DNA from: Boseongicola sp. SB0675_bin_26
GTDB lineage: Bacteria; Pseudomonadota; Alphaproteobacteria; Rhodobacterales; Rhodobacteraceae
Reading direction: 5' to 3'
DNA: 16,719 nt
Assembly (NCBI GenBank): GCA_009843725.1
Contig: VYCX01000125.1
Location: forward strand, 14,325-31,043
The translations under genes were made by a program, and so were the position numbers. Numbering within the stretch: the first letter of the stretch is position 1; each line of letters starts with the position of its first letter. The notes below the pieces were generated by a model. It was not told the DNA's origin. It saw only the letters and a list, made by a program, of their open reading frames with translations, and ran no database searches. Shown one piece after another: positions 1-6,248 of this stretch.

Positions 1-63
1 ACCGCAAATGGCGCGAGCCCCCCTTGCGCCTGATTCCGGCTGTAATTGCCTGCCTGCCGCCCT

Positions 64-83
64 GCGCGGCGCGGCCGCCGCGC
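64..83 (-). other. Intercistronic GC hairpin after the ydcS-like gene
   Basis: A 7-bp perfect inverted repeat (GCGCGGC / GCCGCGC, 6-nt loop) lies 15 bases past the stop of the binding-protein gene. There is no T-tract, so it is not a classical terminator. In binding-protein-first ABC operons such a stem often protects the upstream mRNA and raises binding-protein output over the permease genes. The minus-strand sequence from here to the window edge (bases 1-63) shows no clear start codon with a ribosome binding site, so the next transporter gene must begin outside the window. Confidence 0.4.
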
Positions 84-98
84 TGGACGTCTTCAAGG

Positions 99-1262
99 CT
101 ACCGTCCACCGATCACGCCGATGTAGTCCGAGACCCACCGGTAGTAGGGCACGCATTCGCCCTGGCTTTCGCATTGCGTGACCGGCGTCTGCCAGAAGCG
201 GACCTTCTCGAAGTCGTCGAAGCCGTTCTTCGTGCAGCCTTCAGCGGTCTGCATGCCACGCCCGTCCGTGCAGGCGGCCGGCGCCGCAGGGTTCGCCCCG
301 AACCAGACCGAGAGATCCGACATCAGGTTGGAGGAAAGCGTGTGTTCCATCCACATGTAGGCGCAGTTCGGGTTCGCGCTGTCGACATGCATCATCGTGG
401 TGTCGGCCCAGCCGGTCACGCCCTCGTCGGGGATGACGCTGGCAACCGGGGCTCCGTCGGCCTGCAGCAGGTTCACCTGGAACGGCCAGGAGCCCGAGGC
501 CGCCATGCCCTCGTTCTTGAAGTCGTCGATCTGGATGAAGGCGTCGTGCCAGTAGCGGCCGACCAGCTTGCGCTGGTCGCGCAGAAGGTCCAGGGCGGCA
601 GCGTACTGGTCCTGGTTCAGTTCGTAGGGCGACACGATGCCCAGGTCCGGCCTGTGCGTCATCAGGTACAGTGCTGCGTCCGCCACGTGGATGGGTCCGT
701 CATAGGCCTGCACCCGGCCCGAGTTGCTCCGGCCGTCAGGCAGGACCTGCTCCTCGAACACGACGGACCAGGAGGTCGGTGGCGCGTCCCCGAACGCCTC
801 GGTGCTGTACATCAGCACGTTCGGCCCCCACATGTAGGGCGTCCCGTAGTTCTTTCCGTCCACGTAATGCCAGGGTGCCTGCTTCAGCCGGTCGTCGATC
901 GTGTCCCAGCTGGGGATCAGTTCGGTGTTGACGGGCTGGACCCGCCTGCCCGCGACCATCCTGAGGCTGGCGTCGCCCGAGGCCGTCACAAGGTCGAACC
1001 CGCCTTCGTTCATCAGGGCCACCATCTCGTCGGAGGTGTTCGCCGTCTTGACGTTGACCATGCAGCCGGTCGCTTCCTCGAACCCGGTGACCCAGTCGAA
1101 CGCCTCCATGGTCTCTCCTCGCTCGATGTAGCCGGGCCAGGCGACGATGTTCAGCTGCCCTTCGCCCTCGCCAAGCTCGGTCACCATTTCCGCCGTCGCG
1201 GGCTGCGCCGCGAGGGCGGCGAGAAGCCCGAAGGCGGCGGCGGATGCAGATTTGCCGTTCAT
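99..1262 (-). CDS. ydcS: YdcS-type periplasmic binding protein of a polyamine-type ABC importer
   Basis: This 387-residue protein is the substrate-binding component of a PotD/PotF/YdcS-type ABC importer (spermidine/putrescine class) and should act in the periplasm. A Sec signal peptide is visible: MNGK, a hydrophobic stretch over residues 8-19, and an ATA cleavage site near residue 24. The mature protein shows NIVAWPGYIERGE (39-51), SGDASLR (95-101) and the C-terminal end DYIGVIGGR. From memory these closely match E. coli YdcS, which is about 381 residues, so the gene is full length. The start at 1262 is chosen because GGGAGAA lies just upstream and the signal peptide begins there; a longer reading frame up to 1310 adds only unconvincing sequence. 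It is downstream of and co-oriented with a LysR gene, with about 100 bases between. Two cysteines (C364, C370) appear extra to E. coli YdcS. YdcS has also been linked to polyhydroxybutyrate synthesis in E. coli; nothing here tests that. The substrate is inferred from family only. Confidence 0.85.
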   Translation of the reverse strand: MNGKSASAAAFGLLAALAAQPATAEMVTELGEGEGQLNIVAWPGYIERGETMEAFDWVTGFEEATGCMVNVKTANTSDEMVALMNEGGFDLVTASGDASLRMVAGRRVQPVNTELIPSWDTIDDRLKQAPWHYVDGKNYGTPYMWGPNVLMYSTEAFGDAPPTSWSVVFEEQVLPDGRSNSGRVQAYDGPIHVADAALYLMTHRPDLGIVSPYELNQDQYAAALDLLRDQRKLVGRYWHDAFIQIDDFKNEGMAASGSWPFQVNLLQADGAPVASVIPDEGVTGWADTTMMHVDSANPNCAYMWMEHTLSSNLMSDLSVWFGANPAAPAACTDGRGMQTAEGCTKNGFDDFEKVRFWQTPVTQCESQGECVPYYRWVSDYIGVIGGR

Positions 1263-1339
1263 GATGATTCTCCCTCTGGTTTCCTGGGGGCAGGATCGTG
1301 GAGCGGCCAAGCTTAGGCAAATTCAATTTTCCGCGTCAT

Positions 1340-1360
1340 GATATCGGTTTTTGCGATATC
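1340..1360 (-). promoter_or_regulatory. Candidate LysR-type regulator binding site
   Basis: A perfect 7-bp inverted repeat (GATATCG / CGATATC on the plus strand, 7-nt spacer GTTTTTG) abuts the stop codon of the LysR gene and is centred about 88 bases before the start of the ydcS-like gene. On the minus strand it contains ATC-N9-GAT and T-N11-A, the geometry of LysR/NodD-type recognition sites. A TTGAAT hexamer on the minus strand (1326-1321) would serve as a -35 element and would place the repeat centre near -59, usual for the primary site of such activators. I read it as the operator through which the neighbouring LysR protein controls the transporter. With no T-tract beyond the repeat it is unlikely to be a terminator. 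Confidence 0.6.
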
Positions 1361-2269
1361 TTAGCGCGGGCGCGAGCCATGGCCGCTCTGTGCCACCGAA
1401 AGGAAGGCGCGGGTGGCGCGCGAGACGCTCGCGCCGCGACGCCAGACAAGCCCGACCTGGACGACCGGCATTTGCACCGAGACGTCACGGCTCTCCATGC
1501 GGTTCCCCTCCAGCGACCACGGACGGTAGACCATGTCGGGCATGAGCGACACGCCGGCGCCGCTGGCCACCAGCGAACGGACCGCCTCGACCGAGCGGGT
1601 GCGAAACGCTATGCGCGGTCGTGCAGGAAAGCTCGACATCAGCCGGCTGGTCTCCTCGCGCATCTCGTCGACGTCCAGGACGATCTGGGCTTCGCCCGTC
1701 AGATCCTCGAGCGATATGCTTTCCGCCGCGGTCAGCGGATGGCCGAGCGACAGCCAGAGCCGGTACGGCGAAACCGACAGCAGCTCGGAATGGAGCGCGA
1801 AGGGGTTGCGCAGGTTGCCGACGAGCATCACCGCGACGTCCAGCTCCCCGCCAATCAGCAGATGCTCCAGGTACTCGGAGGTGTCCTCCAGCGCGCTGAC
1901 CTCGACTTCAGGCTGGGACCGCCTGAAGCGGGCCAGCAGGTCGGACAGCACGTAACCCGATGTCAGCGAGGTCACGCCGATGTTCAGCGTGCCGCCCAGG
2001 CGGCCGTTCCCGTCGGCGAGACTCGTCTCGGCGCTGGAGACCTCCGCCAGGATCGCCTTGGCATGGCGCATGAACACGTGCCCGTGATGCGTCACCTCGA
2101 TGCCGCGCCTGCGCCTCTCGAAGAGCTTGATCCCCAGATGCCCCTCAAGCTCCTTGACGGCCTCCGTCAGGGCGCTCTGCGAAATGGCCAGCTCGACCGC
2201 CGCGCGGCTGAACGATCCGTGTTCGGCCACACCGACGAAGTACCGTACCTGCTTCAGGGTGAAGGGCAT
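1361..2269 (-). CDS. LysR-family transcriptional regulator
   Basis: A 302-residue LysR-type regulator of normal family length. The N-terminal winged helix-turn-helix spans roughly residues 3-65, with the typical sequence LKQVRYFVGVAEHGSFSRAA, then SQSALTEAVKELE and the wing LGIKLFERRRRG. The rest is the two-lobed co-inducer domain, including the usual late motif VRSLVASGAGVSLMPD. The start at 2269 (MPFTLKQ) puts the helix-turn-helix at the N-terminus as in the family; the open frame extends upstream to 2608 but that part is arginine/proline-rich and not LysR-like. A GGAG lies about 10 bases before the start. It lies upstream of the ydcS-like binding protein on the same strand, with a LysR-type palindrome between them, so it probably activates or represses that importer. 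The inducer cannot be read from sequence. Confidence 0.9.
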   Translation of the reverse strand: MPFTLKQVRYFVGVAEHGSFSRAAVELAISQSALTEAVKELEGHLGIKLFERRRRGIEVTHHGHVFMRHAKAILAEVSSAETSLADGNGRLGGTLNIGVTSLTSGYVLSDLLARFRRSQPEVEVSALEDTSEYLEHLLIGGELDVAVMLVGNLRNPFALHSELLSVSPYRLWLSLGHPLTAAESISLEDLTGEAQIVLDVDEMREETSRLMSSFPARPRIAFRTRSVEAVRSLVASGAGVSLMPDMVYRPWSLEGNRMESRDVSVQMPVVQVGLVWRRGASVSRATRAFLSVAQSGHGSRPR

Positions 2270-2733
2270 TGCCGGAATGCTCCGGAGTGGTTGCGGCAGC
2301 GAGCGCTCTGGTCGCGGAAACAAAGCCCATTTTCCTGCTCTCGGCAAGGCCGGGCATCCGCGAATGCTGGACGCAGTTCCGCACAAAGGAGGGTGTGTCC
2401 CGGCAAATGGCGCTTGCGACATTCCGGGCTGGTCCGGCCATCTCCCCTCACAGGCCTCCCTGCAGTCCGGGACACGCCTCCGGACCTCCCAGGCCCGGAC
2501 GCCGTCGCCGGTCTCCGCCGCCGTCATGCAGTCTGCCGTGTCCGGCCTGCCAGCGCGTCTCGACCCGAACCCCGACTCCGTGCGCCGGGCCGTCGCCGCC
2601 CCGGCCACGCTCGACCGACCCCGATCCCGCCCTTCGCCGACACTTCATCGTCCGGACAGCCGTCCGGCCATAAGTCCTGCGCGCGGCGGCCAGCTGGCCC
2701 TTGCCGTCCGCAAGGAACGGCCGTCGATCAGCG
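2270..2733. other. Non-coding stretch upstream of the LysR gene
   Basis: Open frames here are long only because of high GC; their translations are rich in arginine, proline and serine and match no family I recognise. The right part holds two small hairpins: CCGGAC / GTCCGG with a 4-nt loop near 2653-2668, and CCTTGC / GCAAGG with a 5-nt loop near 2698-2714. They may belong to the 5' part of the candidate small RNA that follows. The LysR promoter must lie here on the minus strand, but no convincing -35/-10 pair could be singled out. Confidence 0.5.
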
Positions 2734-2880
2734 GGAAGTCAAGTTGTCGGGAATTGCGGGAGCCTGAACGACTTCACTTCCAAGCTTTGCGGATGGTACT
2801 CACATCTCGGTCAAAGGACTGGGAATTGCCCGGTCGACAGAAGGGTCCTGGAGCTTCAGGGGCCCTTTTGTTTTTCTCTC
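2734..2880 (+). ncRNA. Candidate small regulatory RNA with three hairpins and an intrinsic terminator
   Basis: Three stem-loops follow one another on the plus strand with no protein gene around them. Hairpin 1 (2734-2781): a 14-position stem, arms 2734-2747 and 2768-2781, with 12 Watson-Crick pairs, one G-U and one C-C mismatch, and a 20-nt loop. Hairpin 2 (2817-2835): arms GACTGGG / CCCGGTC around the loop AATTG. Hairpin 3 (2841-2867): a terminator stem followed by a long T-run. The 9-mer GGGAATTGC occurs in the loop of hairpin 1 (2749-2757) and again across the loop of hairpin 2 (2821-2829), leaving AATTG unpaired both times, as might suit a repeated target-recognition motif. The 5' end is unknown. 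TTGCCG at 2701-2706 could be a -35, but the -10 is poor. I recognise no known RNA family. A leader of the downstream higBA pair is less likely, because the terminator is nearly 400 bases before higB. Confidence 0.45.
2841..2880 (+). terminator. Rho-independent terminator
   Basis: The stem AAGGGTCCTG / CAGG-G-GCCCTT has a 6-nt loop, one bulged G and a G-T pair. It is followed by the run TTTTGTTTTTCTCTC at 2866-2880. It is a clear intrinsic terminator on the plus strand, yet no plus-strand protein gene ends here. The nearest plus-strand gene begins downstream, and the upstream neighbour is transcribed the other way. It therefore most likely ends a non-coding transcript. Confidence 0.75.
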
Positions 2881-3236
2881 TCCCAGCGCTCACGGAAATT
2901 GAGCCAATCCGCCGATCTTGGGCAGGACGATCTCGAAAGCGCGGTTGGGTTGGTTCGGACGCAGAAGTGACAGGGCCATCGGCCTCGCCGTCAAGTCTGC
3001 GAGCTGCAGGCCGGTAGAATTCGCCCCTTCGCCACGAACACCGGCTGGAAATGAACTGGCCGAAGTCTTGCCGGTTATGGCCCGAGCCGGCGTCGTTTAA
3101 TGTCCTCGAACGTCAGCTGCGGCGATCCGGTCAATCGCGCTGACTGCGACTGTCGTTCGGCCCGAACCAATCATTCCGGTTCACGAACCGTCGCTGCAAC
3201 CCGGCGCCTCCGATACGGAATGCCCTTGCTGCATGA
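2881..3236. other. Non-coding stretch before the toxin-antitoxin pair
   Basis: No convincing gene is seen. Open frames running into the toxin gene from 3100 lack family-like sequence before residue 1 of the toxin. A perfect 6-bp inverted repeat (CGGTTC / GAACCG, 2-nt spacer) at 3177-3190 lies about 72 bases before the toxin start and is a second candidate site for autorepression by the antitoxin. Confidence 0.45.
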
Positions 3237-3249
3237 ACGGCATTGCCGT
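3237..3249 (+). promoter_or_regulatory. Candidate higBA operator
   Basis: A perfect odd palindrome, ACGGCA-T-TGCCGT, ends 12 bases before the toxin start codon. HigA antitoxins bind short palindromes at their own promoter, usually as dimers or with HigB. The position over the promoter/leader of the pair suits such autorepression. No experimental consensus was used. Confidence 0.4.
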
Positions 3250-3261
3250 ACACATTTGCGC

Positions 3262-3552
3262 ATGATCGTCCGATCCATTCGCGATCGGGGACTGCGTCTG
3301 CTGTACGAGGACGATTCGCCCCGACTGCTGAAGCAGGACCTGGCGGAGCGGGTGCGCGGCATCCTGGCGGCCTTGGCCATGGCGGAGACCATGGACGGCT
3401 TCATCCGCGACGCGCCGCCCGGATGGCGGGTGCACCGGCTTTCGGGCGATCGCAGCAGCGAATGGAGCGTGTCCGTGTCGGGCAACTGGCGGATCACGTT
3501 CGAGGAGCGCGACGGCGCGATCGAGCGCCTGAACCTGGAGGACTATCACTGA
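3262..3552 (+). CDS. higB: HigB-family toxin (RelE fold mRNA interferase)
   Basis: A 96-residue HigB toxin of the RelE/ParE superfamily. HigB proteins cut mRNA in a ribosome-dependent manner and are held inactive by HigA. Visible hallmarks are the N-terminal MIVRSIRDRGLRLLYE, the GWRVHRLSGD block (54-63), and the strongly conserved WSVSVSGNWRITF (68-80), ending in NLEDYH as in typical family members. Length is standard. The start at 3262 is where family similarity begins; there is no clear Shine-Dalgarno sequence before it. The gene is first in the pair, the usual order for higBA and the reverse of most toxin-antitoxin loci, and its TGA overlaps the ATG of the antitoxin by one base. Confidence 0.9.
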   Translation: MIVRSIRDRGLRLLYEDDSPRLLKQDLAERVRGILAALAMAETMDGFIRDAPPGWRVHRLSGDRSSEWSVSVSGNWRITFEERDGAIERLNLEDYH

Positions 3553-3857
3553 TGACCAGCGCCGGCATCAAGATGGGGATGGCTCCCCCTCATCCCGGAA
3601 CGTTCATCCGGATCGAGGCCCTTGAGGAGTCGGGATTGAGCGTTGCTGCGGCCGCACGGATTCTCGGCGTGCGCCGCGCGACACTTTCGGACCTCGTGAA
3701 CGGCAATGCCTCGCTGTCGCCTGAAATGGCGCTGCGGGTGGAGAAGGCTTTCGGCCTTAGCATGGACCTGCTGCTCAGGATGCAGGCGTGGCACGACGCG
3801 ACGCGAATGCGGGCGCGCGCTGACGAGATTGACGTCCGACGGTATCAGCCTGCTTGA
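3552..3857 (+). CDS. higA: HigA-family antitoxin (XRE helix-turn-helix)
   Basis: A 101-residue antitoxin with the HigA signature PPHPGTFIRIEALEESGLSV (12-31), an XRE-type helix-turn-helix over about residues 28-68 (AAAARILGVRRATLSDLVNGNASLSPEMALRVEKAF) and the typical LLLRMQAWHDATRMR end. It should neutralise HigB by direct binding and repress the operon. The start at 3552 is supported by GGAGGA inside the toxin gene, 9 bases upstream, and by the one-base overlap with the toxin stop. A second in-frame ATG at 3579 would remove nine residues and still keep the domain. A short palindrome CTTGAT-TG-ATCAAG (3853-3866) covers its stop codon. Confidence 0.92.
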   Translation: MTSAGIKMGMAPPHPGTFIRIEALEESGLSVAAAARILGVRRATLSDLVNGNASLSPEMALRVEKAFGLSMDLLLRMQAWHDATRMRARADEIDVRRYQPA

Positions 3858-4249
3858 TTGATCAAGATCTCCCTTGGGGCTTGCCGGCCGGAAGCGAATC
3901 ATGACCGAGTCCCCTCCTGTCGGTGCATGCGCGGACAGGGATGTGAATCCAGGCCTCATGCGGACTTAGTGTTGATTCCGATTTTTTTGGGAAAACGGTA
4001 TGGTGCCGAAAACAACTAAAAATAAGGCCCTTTGTTTGGATCTGACGCAAATCGCAATTGAGTCTGGAAGTTTTGTGACCCAGGCATCTCGAGTGCACCG
4101 CCCGAACCTGCACGATTCCACGCGTCCAGTGCAAAAGGTCCATTTGCCATTGTGTCCAGCGGGCGCCATGGACGAAATCGAAAGCAATGCAAACTGACAC
4201 CGTGCGGCCCGGCATTCCCGATCCGCACGGAATCTGACGAACCGACATC
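3858..4249. other. AT-rich intergenic patch
   Basis: About 390 bases with no gene I can support. Roughly 3965-4081 is strikingly AT-rich, about 40% GC by hand count against a window near 60% or more, and includes T7 and A5 runs. A weak 4-bp stem (CGGA / TCCG) precedes the T-run at 3982-3988 and might be a poor terminator for higBA. A 65-codon frame from the ATG at 4000 has no good ribosome binding site and no family resemblance. The promoter for the following DUF2332 gene is presumably here, but I cannot point to it. Confidence 0.45.
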
Positions 4250-5287
4250 TTGGACCAGGGAATCAGCAGCGAAGCCAGGAAACAGGCAAGGGAGCGCTTT
4301 CTCTTCTTCTCAAGGAAGGAGACTCGCGACCGGTGCCCGGTCTACGAAGATCTCGGTCTGAGAATCGCCGAAGATCCGGACCTCATTGACGTGATTTCCT
4401 CTTTCCCCGGCAACAAGCGCCAGCCCAATCTGCTCCTGGCATCCTTGCGCAGGCTCCTGGGACACGTGCCGTCGTTCGAGGAGGCGCGCGCGATCATGCT
4501 GGGACAGCCAGACGACCTGCTGCGAATCGTCCTTTCGCGTAGCACGCAAACCAACGAGCCGGGCCGCTGTGCCACCCTCCTGCCCTTGCTTTGCTGCTTT
4601 CCGCAGCCGCTGGCGCTTCTCGAAATCGGCGCTTCGGCCGGGCTGTGCCTTGTTCCGGACCGGTACAGCTATGCCTTCAATGGCACGGTTCTGCGAGGCA
4701 GTTCCTCCCGACAGGAGGTAGTCATGCATTGCAAGACGTACGGACATGTGCCGGTGCCTGATGCCCTTCCCGCCGTGGCATGGCGCGCAGGGTTGGACAC
4801 GAATCCGCTTGATGTCGCCGACCCGGAACAGCGCGCGTGGCTCGAGTTGCTTGTCTGGCCCTCGGAACACGCCAGGCTGGCGCGATTGCGGGCGGCGATG
4901 GACATTGCCTCGGAGGAGGAGATTCATCTGGAAGAGGGAAATCTCCATACAGACGACCTGGACCGTCTGTGCGCACGGGCACCCAAGGATGCGACACTCG
5001 TCGTGTTTCACTCGGCGGTCCTGTCCTACGCACTTGACCAGGCGCAGCGTGACGCCTTTGCCCGACGGGTCGGCGACCTGACCGATCATTGGGTTTCGAA
5101 CGAATCTCCGATGCTGTTCAGCGACTTTGGCAGCGAAATGGCCGACGAGCGGCCTGGAAGCGACTTCCTGATGGCCCTGAACGGCAGCCCAATTGCGTGG
5201 GCCGACCCGCATGGCGCCCATGTCACCTGGGTTGACGGTGACGATGGGCCTTCCCTGACTGGCAGACATCGTGAGAGGCCTGCATGA
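4250..5287 (+). CDS. DUF2332 family protein of unknown function
   Basis: A 345-residue protein matching the DUF2332 family in length and layout. The N-terminal part resembles family starts (ERFLFFSRKETRDRCPVYEDLGLRIAEDPDLI). A glycine-containing LLEIGASAGLCL (123-134) resembles motif I of class I SAM-dependent methyltransferases. Later come VVFHSAVLSYA and a conserved-looking C-terminal ALNGSPIAWADPHGAHVTW. It lacks a signal peptide and membrane segments, so it is probably cytoplasmic. An in-frame TGA at 4235-4237 leaves TTG at 4250 as the first possible start; no ATG occurs before the conserved N-terminal region, so the TTG start is likely despite a weak ribosome binding site. It stands alone on the plus strand, downstream of higBA. 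The function is not established for this family, and methyltransferase activity is only a suggestion from the motif. Confidence 0.85.
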   Translation: MDQGISSEARKQARERFLFFSRKETRDRCPVYEDLGLRIAEDPDLIDVISSFPGNKRQPNLLLASLRRLLGHVPSFEEARAIMLGQPDDLLRIVLSRSTQTNEPGRCATLLPLLCCFPQPLALLEIGASAGLCLVPDRYSYAFNGTVLRGSSSRQEVVMHCKTYGHVPVPDALPAVAWRAGLDTNPLDVADPEQRAWLELLVWPSEHARLARLRAAMDIASEEEIHLEEGNLHTDDLDRLCARAPKDATLVVFHSAVLSYALDQAQRDAFARRVGDLTDHWVSNESPMLFSDFGSEMADERPGSDFLMALNGSPIAWADPHGAHVTWVDGDDGPSLTGRHRERPA

Positions 5288-6248
5288 GCGTTCACCTCGA
5301 TCCCGGTCTTCGATCCTTCACTTCGTTGACGGCATTCTGCACTTGAATGCCCGTCGGGCGGAAAAATGCGAACCGCGCTCGCACAACGTCATTGAAGTGA
5401 CGGGCGACCATGACCGCGTTGCCGCCAAGGCCGGCACGCAATGTCGGCCTCAACATCATGCTTCGGCATTGACATCGGCAGTGGCTGCGGAAGGAACGCG
5501 GGGAAGCTCCCAAGGCCCGCGCCGGCCAAGGCAGCATCGTCCGAACGGCCCCGATGCACCGTGGCCCTGCCCGGCGCTCAGCGTCGGCCCGACCCGGAGA
5601 CGTACGCTGCGCCGTGATCGACGTGCTGACGGACGGAAAGGAGTGCCGCCCAAGGGCTCACGGTTCCGGAAACGCAATGCCAAGCCGGTCGAATCTGATG
5701 AATGCGGTCGACCTGCCCGAACCGGTTCGGAACCCGGGCAAGCTCGGCGCAAGCATCAGCTCTCGATCCGTGCCTCCCGACATCTCATGGCGGCCGGCGA
5801 CAGGCCTCAAACAGTTTGCGTTGCTTTGGCCGGATACCCGTCAAGAGTCCGAATGGCGCCCGCGGTGCGGACGACGAAATCTCGCAATCCGAGGCGGCAT
5901 CGAAACCAAACGCCCCTGAAACTGGAAGTTTCACTGTCTTGACAATTCCTGGGTTCGATGAGGCCCCATGAGGCCGTGCCTTTCCGTTGCTGGCAACGCC
6001 TCTTCCAGCTCGTCCATACGAGCCGCTTGAAATGATGGTCAGAAGTGCCCGTGCGGGGCGCACCCTTCGAATGCGCCGTGTTGACAAACGGCCTTGATCG
6101 GAGGTGCGCCTGTCCGGCGATCAGCGCCGGCCTCGGCTCACGCCCTTGCCGCCTTCTGCCTAGGGTGCGAGGTTCCTTGTCCCGCAAGTCTCGGCACCGA
6201 ATCCGCGATCTGTAAGTGATCCGGTCACGACGCAAGCCTGAATTGATG
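5288..6248. other. Long apparently non-coding stretch, possible gene relic
   Basis: Nearly 1 kb between converging genes. Several overlapping open frames exist on both strands, up to about 220 codons, but none has a good ribosome binding site, a recognisable domain or natural amino-acid composition. A 7-bp inverted repeat lies at 5917-5933, a tandem ATGAGGCC pair at about 5957-5974, and a hairpin CCGGCG / CGCCGG at 6114-6130. The last is about 120 bases past the stop of the sugar-transport operon and lacks a T-run, so it is only a weak terminator candidate for it. The stretch could be degraded mobile-element or gene DNA; I cannot identify the source. Confidence 0.4.
5917..5933. repeat. Perfect 7-bp inverted repeat
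   Basis: TGAAACT and AGTTTCA are separated by GGA, followed closely by TGTC-TT-GACA (5935-5944), itself a small inverted repeat. It could be a regulatory palindrome or a remnant end of a mobile element. No matching copy was seen elsewhere in the window. Confidence 0.35.

Noticed and set aside
24..1316. A 430-codon plus-strand open frame opposite the YdcS-like gene
   Set aside because: Antisense to a full-length, recognisable binding protein; no family resemblance.
1298..2767. A 489-codon plus-strand open frame opposite the LysR gene
   Set aside because: It lies antisense to a clear LysR gene, has no domain and an arginine/proline/glutamine-rich composition typical of GC-driven shadow frames.
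3219..3244. AATGCC / GGCATT inverted repeat with a 14-nt spacer as the higBA operator
   Set aside because: The tighter palindrome at 3237-3249 overlaps it and explains the right arm better; the wide spacer makes this one less likely.
4000..4197. 65-codon plus-strand frame in the AT-rich patch as a small protein
   Set aside because: Its start lacks a ribosome binding site, the sequence resembles no family, and codon use shifts abruptly within it.
5838..5880. Minus-strand translation containing GAIRTLD, reminiscent of frames read across tRNA T-arms
   Set aside because: No cloverleaf, no paired T-arm and no CCA end can be built around it on either strand.
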